Positions 50,996 to 60,056 of a DNA stretch of 64,000 nt are shown here, one piece after another (position 1 is the stretch's first letter; every line of letters begins with the position of its first letter). Origin of the DNA: Acridotheres tristis (Eukaryota > Chordata > Aves > Passeriformes > Sturnidae). The notes under the pieces were generated by a model. It saw nothing but the letters and a program-made list of their open reading frames with translations, did not search any database and had not been told where the DNA came from. The stretch lies in the NCBI GenBank assembly GCA_037013685.1, contig CM072906.1:2646501-2710500 (forward strand), written 5' to 3'. The position numbers and the translations under genes were made by a program.

Positions 50996-51561
50996 TGTAG
51001 GAATCTCTGCTTTGGGACAGTTGGGACAAATTCAGGCACTCTCTTTATTCTGGTCTTAAAGTTTACAGTTTATTTTGTAGGGTGTGGGTTTATATAAGGC
51101 CCTGCTGGGAACTGCAGCCACAGCTCAGAGAAGGGCGGAGAGAGGGATAGAGTGAGAGTAAAAGAAGAGAGCTTAAGAAAGTTTTCCCTTTTACAATACA
51201 TTAAATCTTCTTCTATGTTGAACATTCTAATTTCCACTAACCAATGTAATACAAGATACAAAATCTTTAACATTTGCATGCAATCTATAGGAATCACTAT
51301 ATTACCATGTTTTACTGCTTTTCTTATTTCTAAATTTTATCTGGGACCCTTCCTGCCATGCCTAGGGAGAATGTCTGTTTGTTTCTTGGTATTTGCAGCA
51401 TCTAACATTATCTAAACAAAGGGGCCTTCAGGCATTCAGTTGCTTTCAGCCACACAGTCGAAAATTGCTACCATTTCTATTTCGCTTATATTTTCCCTAT
51501 TCTCAAAGTCTTTTGCTAGTCACTCGTATTATAAGGTTTCCCTAATTCATCCTTCCCAACA
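50996..51561 (-). mobile_element. nested LTR, 566 bp, minus orientation (ERVK-like, 6-bp duplication)
   Basis: On the minus strand the element starts TGTTGGGAAGGATG at 51561 and ends AGATTCCTACA at 50996, so it has TGT...ACA termini. The flanking 6-mers are GGAAGG (50990-50995) and GGAAAG (51562-51567), a target duplication with one mismatch. Reading on minus it has the expected LTR order: a TATATAAA box at 51090-51097, then AATAAA signals at 51069-51074 and 51044-51049. It interrupts the older LTR at 50615-52557. The 6-bp duplication is typical of class II (alpha/beta-type) elements; the family was not checked. Confidence 0.88.
51090..51097 (-). promoter_or_regulatory. TATA box of the nested minus-strand LTR
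   Basis: TATATAAA on the minus strand lies 16 bp upstream of the first AATAAA at 51069-51074. This is the compact promoter and poly(A) arrangement of a retroviral LTR. Whether it still starts transcription is unknown. Confidence 0.6.
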
Positions 51562-51865
51562 GGAAAGAGCATCTCCCAGCTGCTTGTGGCCTGCAGCAGG
51601 GCACCTGCCACCGCCCAGCCCTGCTGTTTTCTGCTTCAGGGTTTTTTTGCCACACTTAACCTGATATCCCATGGCTGCCCAAAGCCCCATAGCTCCTGGC
51701 ACAGCTTTGGCGTTTTTGCTACACCTTGTTTGCCACTCTGGGTGTGCTTGCCTCTGCTGTTCCAGCTTGCTGCCCCGAGGTTCCTGCTGCAATCCACTTC
51801 CCAAGGCAGAGAGGCACCGAGGCTCCCACTGCCCCGTGAGTTTGGAAGGGAAAGCCGCTCCTGTC

Positions 51866-51986
51866 TGGAGCCCGAGCTGCGGCACAGCGCCCCCTGGCGG
51901 CGCGGGGAACCATGGCCCCCCTGCCCGCCGGGAGCCAGCAGCGCCCCTGCCGGCCGTGCCCGGAACTGCAGCCAAGGGCCCGGGGC
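51866..51986. repeat. 121-bp CpG-rich LTR module, copy B
   Basis: This is the partner of 48404-48525, differing by a single C in a homopolymer. It lies in an LTR that is otherwise old, since it had time to receive two nested insertions, yet it retains all 13 CpGs seen in copy A. The two copies are in the same orientation, 3,462 bp apart. Confidence 0.95.
51886..51901 (-). promoter_or_regulatory. predicted CTCF-binding motif inside LTR (copy B)
   Basis: This is the same 16-mer as at 48424-48439, GCCGCCAGGGGGCGCT on the minus strand. Both motifs point the same way, so if bound they would form a tandem pair and not a convergent loop anchor. Occupancy is inferred from the motif only. Confidence 0.55.
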
Positions 51987-52178
51987 TTGGACAGACTCTA
52001 CTGGGTTTTCTGTTTTATTTTGTTTGTTTGTTATTTGGATTTTTGTTTGTTGTTACCCTTGTAATATACATACTAGTAAGGAACTGTTATTCCTTTTCCT
52101 ATATCTTTGCCTGAAAGCCCCTTAATTTCTAAGTTACAGTAATTCAGAGGCAAGAGGGTCATACTTTCCATTCCAAGG

Positions 52179-52504
52179 TGTCACAGTACAAGCTGGCTTG
52201 TACTGGGCAGTTAATCTGACCACTGACTGGATAAGCAGCCTGGCTTAAAAGGCCAGCCCCCAAAGAACAGAGATAGGACAAAATTGGAGACAGACAAGGA
52301 TTTAATCCAATGAGCTCCAGCCCTGGCTGCAGACAGCTATTGGTCAGAGGGCTGAGTAGCCTGATCTGTGAGCTAATCAGAGACGTTTACCTGGGAACAT
52401 TGAAAGGGATATTGAAAGGGGTATATAAAGGGAGGTCAGAACTGATTAAAGGCTTTTTGTCACATGGATTACAGAGTGTAGCATCTACACCGTCGCACCT
52501 AACA
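52179..52504 (+). mobile_element. nested LTR, 326 bp, plus orientation (ERVK-like, 6-bp duplication)
   Basis: The element runs from TGTCACAGTACAAGC to GTCGCACCTAACA, with TGT...ACA ends. The flanking 6-mers are CCAAGG (52173-52178) and ACAAGG (52505-52510), one mismatch. It has a TATATAAAG box near 52422-52430 followed by an ATTAAA poly(A) variant at 52445-52450. It splits the 3' part of the older LTR: text before it ends 'tttccattccaagg' and text after it continues 'gaggtaccttcctacc', as expected from the uninterrupted relative. It is a solo LTR, because no internal sequence is present. Confidence 0.88.
52422..52430 (+). promoter_or_regulatory. TATA box of the nested plus-strand LTR
   Basis: TATATAAAG is found 15 bp upstream of the ATTAAA signal, within an intact-looking 326-bp LTR. 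The position fits a retroviral U3/R boundary. Confidence 0.6.
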
Positions 52505-52557
52505 ACAAGGGAGGTACCTTCCTACCTTGACAGGCACCTGTCTTTCAAACCAACACA

Positions 52558-53709
52558 GGACTCAGACAGTAATGGATCATACAGACACTCTCAAAAGACT
52601 AATCATATCCCAATTTATTAGGAAATTCAATTATTGCTGCATTTGAATGAACTATAAATCCTCATTTCCCTAGGACTCTAATAGCACTCCTTTTCCAAAT
52701 ATAAGCCCTTAACTCATCCATTTAACTCAGCCTCCTTTTACAAATAAAGCAAGTCAGAAGATAAACCATCAAAATGAAAGGCAAAGACCTGAGGACTAAA
52801 AGGAGCAGGGACTCTGCTGTAAATGATCCCTCATGTTATGCATAGAAGCTTGTAATAGCCAAGGCTACAGGGGAATTGCAGGGAAATTAATTGAAGAAGG
52901 TCATTTTGGAGAAAAAACAAGCGTTGTCTGCATTTTTTCTATTTTAAAATAACCCTTAAGACACATACGTGAAATTCCAGCAAATAGATGACAGAAAAAG
53001 GATTTTAAGACCTAATATGTTGGTCCAACTTGTCTGTTTTCTAATTTTCAAAATGAGAACAGACTCCAGCATTTGCTCTGGGGCATGTCACCCAAGAACT
53101 GATGCTGATTGCCCAGGTCCACAGCAGTACATATTATAAAGTCTGAAGCAATCCTGAGTCCTTAAACATTTTTTTCCATTATCAAAACATGAAAACCAAA
53201 TACTCTATCTTACTAAGAAAGACGTTGCTAGATGGGAAAAACACAACCCAGAGGAATGTTCTTGTTCCATAATTAGAAGGTAATATCTTAGAGAAACCTG
53301 TTACAAGGGTACCTTGTCGACATGATGCAGCCTTCTCCCTCATGTGGATAATTAGATGATTATCCATTATCTAATTATCTAATGAGAATGGACAGCCAGC
53401 ATGGGAGGTCAGTATGCTGGCAGCTGATGTGTTTGATAGGCAATTGCATTCACATGGCACTGTGCAAGTTAACAGGAGAAACACAGAAGGCAAGTTTTAC
53501 TCTCACAGTATTCACCCATTTTATACTAAAAATATTTTGCAGTATTTGTATGAACCAACAGGAAGGAAACAAAATATAAACTAGAAACAACTTTGAGATT
53601 ATAGTACCCATAACACTAGCTGCATAATTGAATGGAGAAACTAATTTGTTTATTACAATAGTATTTCTCTCTTTGTGCCATACATTAAGCATATTTTTGA
53701 CAGTTTCCC
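52558..53709. other. unique AT-rich non-coding sequence with one palindrome
   Basis: No gene or known repeat was recognised. The perfect inverted repeat at 53347-53379 is annotated separately. Confidence 0.6.
53347..53379. repeat. perfect inverted repeat (11-bp arms, 11-bp loop)
   Basis: The arms GATAATTAGAT and ATCTAATTATC are exactly complementary, with an 11-bp spacer GATTATCCATT. The arms contain TAATTA, a homeodomain-type core, so this could equally be a chance AT palindrome or a paired homeodomain site. Confidence 0.75.
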
Positions 53710-54135
53710 TGTTGTAGACAGGTAGAGAAATTATAAAAGAAAGGCCTCATAAAATCAGGCCTGCTCTGCTAAATTAAAGCTGGCCTGTCACTTCTTCTAA
53801 GTGCAGCTTGTGAGTTCCCAGGACAAAGTAATCTTGGTATGAAAGGTTCGTTAACACAACAAACTACTCCTGGGTGAAAAACAACTGCACCTGGGTAACC
53901 AATGGATTTGTCCCATGAGAAGCAGTGAAGAAATATGCAAACAATTGAAGAATAGGGAGATTTGATGGACAAGTAAAATACCTTTTACTAACCAATAGAG
54001 TAATTGGCAAGAAAGCTGTTAACCAATCAAAGTTGCACACGAGGTCTGTAAAAACTACATAAAATAAGTTATGTGAATAAAGATTCACCTTTTCCTGCAT
54101 GAAGTAAATGGATTCTTGGCTGATTTATTACAACA
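53710..54135 (+). mobile_element. solo LTR, 426 bp, TGTTGTAG...CTGATTTATTACAACA
   Basis: The ends TGTTGTA and TACAACA are exact inverted repeats of each other. AATAAA lies at 54076-54081, preceded by an A/T-rich TATA-like string (ACATAAAATAAG) and followed by a ~50-bp U5-like end. Flanking 5-mers are TTCCC (53705-53709) and TTCTC (54136-54140), which agree at four of five positions. There is no internal retroviral sequence on either side. Its first ~60 bp resemble those of the probable LTR at 29731-30063. Confidence 0.8.
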
Positions 54136-56531
54136 TTCTCCCTTGCTAGGAACAACTTTTTATTGATTAACCTGCTAATTCTAAGGGCTGAGCCTTTAGA
54201 GCCCATTAGAAGAACATCATGAACACATTTTGTTTTTTAAGGCAAGGGAAAGAAATGTTAAGCAAGCTGCCATTCCCATTTCTCAAAATAAATCTTTTTC
54301 TCTCACACACAGTTATATACTAGTACATAAAACTGATTTCAGAAGTTACTTCTGATTTACATGGCTGTGGAAGCAGTCACAAGCCCCTAGCATACGTAAA
54401 GACATTTCTGCAGCATCTCCTCGTGCTGCTGAGTCTGCATGCATCTGACCTAGGACAGCAGAGGAATTTCAAGTGCCATTATGCTGCAAAGGGAAAATGT
54501 GCCTTGCTTCCCAGCCTACAGATTGTTATTCTTATTGCCAAGGTGCCCTGAGAACAAGACTCAGGTTGGTGTATATATCCCTAGACAGAACATTTCTTGA
54601 ATATTTACCACCTAAACACGTATCAGCAAAACTAGAGCTAAGAAGCTGGGAGGAACTTCCACCAGGGCTTCCTCAAGGTCTCCCAGTGCACCTGTGACAA
54701 GCATAAGTGCAGCTCAGGGACACAGTTCTATATTTCCTCTCCACTTGGACTCTCTCTTAAAGGACAATGTTTTTTGGTACAATTTTCTATCCTTCTGAAA
54801 TATGACACAGATATAGCTTTAATTTAATTTTTTTCACATATTTGTGGGGAAATGGCTTTAATGAAAAAAAAATCTTTGCCTTTGGAAGTGTATATCAATA
54901 CTTGCATGTATTTTATTTAGCTATCTCCTTTTAATAACAAATGGGGAAGGGTAGTGAAAATCAAAGAGACATCTTGTCATTTGAAGGTCTGGGTCAAAAA
55001 AAAAAAAGGTGGGTTTCTCCATGGTAATTTCACAATCTTTGCATACGTAGGCAGATTTCCTGAAAATAGGAATTATTTCTCTGCAAATTTTTGGGTCAAA
55101 AATGTTCAATGAGGCATTGAGATTTATCAGGCACTTTTAAAAAGCAATTTCCCAGGTATTTACAGAGCTCCTGCCTAAAAACACACACATTCCTGTGAGT
55201 TTGGCACATTAGAAAAACATCTAGCTCCAGTTCTTCAGTTAGTTACTGACTTTATACCAACCAAAATTTATTATCACTATTTGTTCATGACTCATGTATT
55301 TACAAAAAAAAACCCCAGAAACATAAATAATACAGTTTCATGCTAACAATATAATAATTTATTCATCAATTAGTCACATATGAAAATCAGATGAAAAATA
55401 TTCATTAGCATTTCCAGTGCCAGATTTCAACCTGAAATAAAATCGCTCTCAGACATCTCAGAAGCAATTTATTTTAACAGATGCCACCATTTTAACAAGA
55501 AGCTCTAGAAAAGGTGGCACTTCCATTCATGCTATCCTCCAATGTACCAGCCCAAACCAAATAATACAATAGAGATTCCTTCCACCTCCTCCTCTTATCC
55601 TCTTTATTGGGCAGGCAGAGTCTGGTTTGTCTAAAAACTACCAACAGATAAACCCAAAACCAAACCCTCTCGACTCTAAAGTCTTCCTTCCCCAATCTCT
55701 CCTGATCCTAGAGACTGCTTAGCTTTAAAATCACCATCACATTCTAGTAACAGTTACACAACACATGCAACAGATATGCACTACACTAGTCCAGCTATGG
55801 CACTGCCACATGAGTGATTTTATCAGCCCTGTAGCAGTGTACTGTCCTTTGTCACATCCACTTTCACTATGCTTCTGTCTATTGAGCCATTCAAAGACTG
55901 TGTTCCTTCTATACAAGAAAATGGCCTTTTTTCTGGCTATAGAGTAGCTAGCTCATCTAGGACACTAACAGGAAAAACTTCAAGCCATCTATTATATGCA
56001 AGTGATTTATCTCCATAAAACAGTCTTAGTGCAATGGATTGCCCCAACTTCCATTTTCTCTACACTTCTTCTAATCAGTCAAGTCAGAGGTTGCAAAGCA
56101 CATCCAAATGTGGCAAGTAAAAACAAATAAAGGCCACATAGCAGAGGAGACTAAGATAGATTGCATACTTACCAGAAAAATAAAGAACAAACAGCTATTT
56201 ACTTCTTGTTCAATAATAGCACATTTGACTAAAAGAGGGAGCCTGCAACAACTGCCAGTCACACAAACATTCCTGTAACTGCTGTTCCCAACACAGTTTC
56301 AGCAACTTTCAGTCCTGACTCATAATCTCCTAACATCTCCCCCACTAGCTAAAGCAAACCTTAATCTAAGTAGCACTTCATTTCTTCCATGGATCCAATT
56401 GTTTCCCCCATCACCAGTATTTCTACTACCTTCTCTACAAAATATATAAATAAATATTAAATTGGAAAAGTTGGTTAAAGAAAATAAATAGGCCAGAATA
56501 TAATCTCGCTGACAAATGCTTGGATCACACA
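54136..56531. other. unique AT-rich non-coding sequence
   Basis: No repeat family was recognised. A 56-nt minus-strand segment at 56173-56228 has a strong acceptor (CTCCCTCTTTTAG) and a strong donor (GTAAGTATG) with one open frame, and is listed with the candidate exons in the findings. Confidence 0.6.
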
Positions 56532-57615
56532 TCATTACAGAATATCCCAAATTGAAAGGGACCCAGAAGGATCATCTAAGTCTAACTCTTGGCCCTGCAC
56601 AGGCCACCCCAGGAATCCCATCGTGTGTCTGGAGCACTGTCCAAACACTCCCTGAGCTCTGCCAGCCTTGGTGCTGTGCCCAGCCACCCTCTGCGGGAAG
56701 AACCTGTTCCAACATCCAACCTTAACCTGCCCTGACACAGCTCCAGGCCATTCCCTCGGCTCCTGCCCCTGTCACACAAAGCACACATCAGTGCCTGCCC
56801 CTCCTCTTCCTCTCCCAGGGAGCTGCAGACTGCAATGAGTCTCCCCTCAGCCTCCTCCAGCTGAACAGACCAAGTGCCCTCAGCAGCTCCTCACACGCTT
56901 CCCCTCAAGGCCCTGCACTCTCCTCGTGGCCTCATTTGGACACTCTTGAATAGTTTAAGATCTTTTTTACACTGTGCTGCCCAAACCTGCCAACAGCACT
57001 GGAGCTGAGGCCGCCCCAGAGCAGAGCAGGACAATTCCCTCCCTGCCCCACTGGCAATTCTGGGCTGGTGCCCCAGGACAGGGATGTCCCTCCTGGCTCC
57101 AGGGCACTGCTGGCTCAGATCCTCCTGGCCATGGACCAGGACCCCCAGTCACACCCCCCTTTGTGTGCTGCTGCTTCCCAGCATCTCCTTCCCAGCCTGT
57201 ACACACATCCAGGGTTGCCCCATCCCAGGGGCAGAATCCAGCACTTTTCCTTGCTGAATTTCATATGGTTGGTGATTGCCCAGCCCTCCACTTGGTCCAG
57301 GTCTCTCTGCAGGGCCTCTCTGCCTTTGAGGGAGTCAACAGCTCCTCCCAGTTTTGTATCAACTAAGAATTTACTTTGTGTCACTTCAAGTCCTGTGTCC
57401 AAGTCATTAATGAAGATGCTGAAGAGCTCTGGGCCTAAGACAGAGCCTTGCAAAACCCCACGAGTGACCAGTGACCAGCCTGATGTCACCCCATTCATAA
57501 ATGATTTGTAAATGATATGGTGCTCCAAGACAGATTTTGTAATAAAATCCATGACAAAATTTCCTCCTGTGAAAAGGTTCATGAAAGGCATGGAAGAAAG
57601 TGATCAGCACCTCGT
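56532..57615 (-). mobile_element. CR1 LINE, 5'-truncated, with part of the reverse-transcriptase domain
   Basis: The element is in minus orientation with its 3' end at the left: 'aattgaaagggacccagaag' near 56552, 'cctgttccaacatccaacct' near 56702, 'agctgcagactgcaatgagt' near 56821 and 'ctcctcacacgcttcccctc' near 56887. Further right the minus strand encodes a long RT segment (57115-57591) containing GSVLGPELFSIFINDLD, the well-known CR1 motif before the catalytic site, then SKFLVDTKLGG, REALQRDLD and MKFSKEKC. CR1 RTs normally have F-A-D-D at the catalytic box. Here it is F-L-V-D, so one catalytic aspartate is lost and the copy is dead. Confidence 0.92.
57115..57591 (-). pseudogene. CR1 reverse-transcriptase remnant (158 codons)
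   Basis: This is the longest open segment of the CR1 at 56532-57615. In order it covers the region with GVLQGSVLGPELF, the catalytic box mutated to FLVD, the thumb-proximal AIQRDLD/ESWA-like segment (here REALQRDLDQVEGWA), and MKFSKEKC with a following LGWGNPG. About 150 residues is a small fraction of the ~900-residue CR1 ORF2 protein. It lacks the endonuclease and most of the RT, and its ATG is not a genuine start. The open state is remarkable only in that the element has not yet collected a stop in this stretch. Confidence 0.88.
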
Positions 57616-59940
57616 ACAGCACACTTGAAGAATCATTTTCAGTTTGCTTACATAAGGCCTAAAGAACTGCCAGTACTTGCAGTGTCACTAATGGAAAGTT
57701 CACAGTGTTTTCAAAGATGTCACTCAGGCAGGACATCAGTTACAGGCCACTGGTAAAATTTGAGTAATAAGCTCCAGGAAGATGACACGTTCAAAGGTAT
57801 TAAGATGGCAGTTTTAGGCACAGCCATTATTCACATAGATCTCTGCCACCGAGGGATATTTATTAGAAGTTTCAGTGTGATCGCAACGATATGTAAATGG
57901 GACTGCTCAAATGAGGATATATGGTGATGATGTATGGTAGGAGTCACCAAGTAAAGATTGGAAATAGGGATGAAAAAATGATGTGATTACTGTGGTTAGG
58001 CATTCTGAAGGTCTTGGTTTAACAATCTGAGCAAGATGTACTACACCAGAGAAACCCTCTAGAATACAGTTGCTCAGTAATAATAATAAAGTGACTGTCT
58101 TAAGTACTGAACCATGGAATACAGTGTATCAAAACCAGGTTATTATAGAAACAGAGACACAAAAAGTCATGGGAAATAGATGAGTCGTATAGTCTCGTTG
58201 ACCAGATTTTGTTAATATAGATTCTGCAAGCAGTAAAAATTATGAAAACTATCAGTTTCATCTGCATTGCTGTTCAGATGTGAAGAGTTTTTTAAAATGA
58301 GGAAGTGGTGATACATTTGGGAAAAACTGGCAGACAATGTTAACCAGAATTACACTAAGAGATCATTGGCCTCTGTTTGTTTGTCCTTTTAAAACATTTT
58401 TTCCTTTAGTTTTGTATGAGGAAAAAAAGTAGTTTACAAAGCAAGTCCACATTCACATTGTTAAGAGTAAAGATCTACAGTGTGAGAAAGCATGTTTGTT
58501 GTCCTTCCAGTTTTAATGGGGATGAAATATTTGGAGTGACAGCCATCAGGGACTATCAGATCCTCTCAGCCAATAGCCAAACACCTTAAAAAAGCTCTAT
58601 CTCCATAGTGTGCCAACTACTCTCCTTCAGAACACCCTCAAAATCACCTCTAATTCCTCATCCCTGTACTGGCATCTGGCATCATACACAAGACAAGCCC
58701 TGCCCACCACTGTCATACTTGTACATGAACAGGACTCACACTGAACACAAGGTGCCACAAAGCTACATGCTGAACTGCACGTGGGATTAAGACTCACAAT
58801 TAGCCAGGAAACTGTAATTGCAAGGAAACTGCACTGCAAAAATCCAGCGGGAGTTGCAAAACAGATATTGTATAGATTACAAACACAGTTTACATTTTTC
58901 AGAAACAGTCACTTTACAGACAAGAACAAATCTTTGGAAAGAGGAAGAGGTATGCTGGAGTACTATCAAGTCACCTCAGTCCTCAAAAAGAATCACCAGA
59001 TTTTAAGTTACAGTGAGAAAATGCAGGCACCTTTTGTGACTATGGCTATTTCTGCTGAATGCTTCCCTCTATGTCCCATTGCAGATGGCCACTTTCAACC
59101 TATATATCTGTGTCATCAACACATGGGTCAAACAAAACAAATAAAGTGGAGCTTTACAGCATCCAAATTCCCTGCTGCTCAGATCACTTCACAGCCCTGA
59201 ACAACAAAGATGTCAGCTGGGGTTTTCTATCCACCACAGGCAGATGAGCCATCACACAGAAACTCTCAGTGTCTCAAAGGATGACAAGCAGACATACTTA
59301 AGGATATCTAATCTATCCTTGCCAGAATCCAACAGACACACCATTTCCCTGCCACTGGCAGCAAAATCAGGGCTGCAGGTTAAGAATCAGCATACACACC
59401 TGCTCTAGAAGACAGGGGCATAAGTACCACAAACCTGTGAAGAGGTGCTGGAATTGTCTGCCTGTATTCCTGCAGTCATTCAGTGCACAGCAATCCGTGA
59501 TAACTGCAGGTGACAGTGACAGCTGAGCAGTAAATAACAGGTATCTTTCCCTAAGATGAAAGGGATTGCAGAAAAGCTGGCATTGCACTTTAAAATGCTG
59601 TGTCTAAACACAGAAAGCTATTGAGAGTTATGAATCACCATACCATAAAAAAAATCCTATGTAGCAGGAAAGTATTCATTTCAGTCTAACTTTTTTAAGC
59701 TGGAAAATAGGGGATATAGCATTATATATTATAGTTATTGCATTCTTTGAACTACAGCTTGCAAATTCTGAAATCTAATATCTACTTATCTGGTGTCTAG
59801 TCATCAATAAGAGCAGAGGTTTTATTTTGGATATGTACCAGTTTCAGTCTTCAATGGCTTTACACTCATTGAAATATGAAAGAGCAGAAGTAACAGCTGA
59901 ACTTCATGATCTTAGTGGTCTTTTTCAACATTAATGAATC
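57616..59940. other. unique AT-rich non-coding sequence
   Basis: No repeat family or exon could be supported. A plus-strand open frame of 139 codons at 58781-59200 has no domain, no repeat and no recognisable motif, and is near the length expected by chance for a 64-kb window. Confidence 0.55.
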
Positions 59941-60056
59941 TAAAATAATAAAATACATTTTATGTATAGTGTAATAAAACGTAATATAACACCATACTAC
60001 ATAATATAACATAATATAACATGACATATTATAATACCATATAATATAATAATATG
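59941..60056. repeat. AT-rich imperfect tandem repeat (ATAATATAAC-like)
   Basis: There are about 115 bp of near-pure A/T with recurring strings such as TAATATAACA and ATAATATAAC at irregular 10-16 bp spacing. Low-complexity origin by slippage is the simplest explanation. Confidence 0.85.

Larger units (their letters stand above)
50615..52557 (+). mobile_element. older LTR related to 47653-48756, interrupted by two nested LTRs
   Basis: Three separated blocks (about 50615-50995, 51562-52178 and 52505-52557) align in order with the LTR at 47653-48756. Matching landmarks are 'gcagtttgctacc' near 50682, 'ggactaggaccttttcaaca' near 50924, the 122-bp module at 51866, 'gcctgaaagccccttaattt' near 52109, 'aattcagaggcaag' near 52141, 'actttccattccaagg' at 52163, and the end 'ctttcaaaccaacaca' finishing at 52557. 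The 5' end is too diverged to place and may be truncated. Removing the two nested elements restores continuity with the reference LTR, which is strong evidence for the nesting order. Confidence 0.8.

Noticed and set aside
51547..52125. ORFs of 142-179 codons on both strands
   Set aside because: They cover the same GC-rich LTR module and cross LTR boundaries, so they cannot be genes.
47653..52557. A full provirus with 47.65-48.76 and 50.6-52.56 kb as its two LTRs
   Set aside because: The two LTRs are too diverged outside the module, no gag, pol or env remnant lies between them, and the first LTR has its own exact 5-bp target duplication.
58781..59200. 139-codon plus-strand ORF
   Set aside because: There is no motif, hydrophobic pattern or homology that I recognise, and its length is within chance for the window. 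Overlapping frames start inside it.
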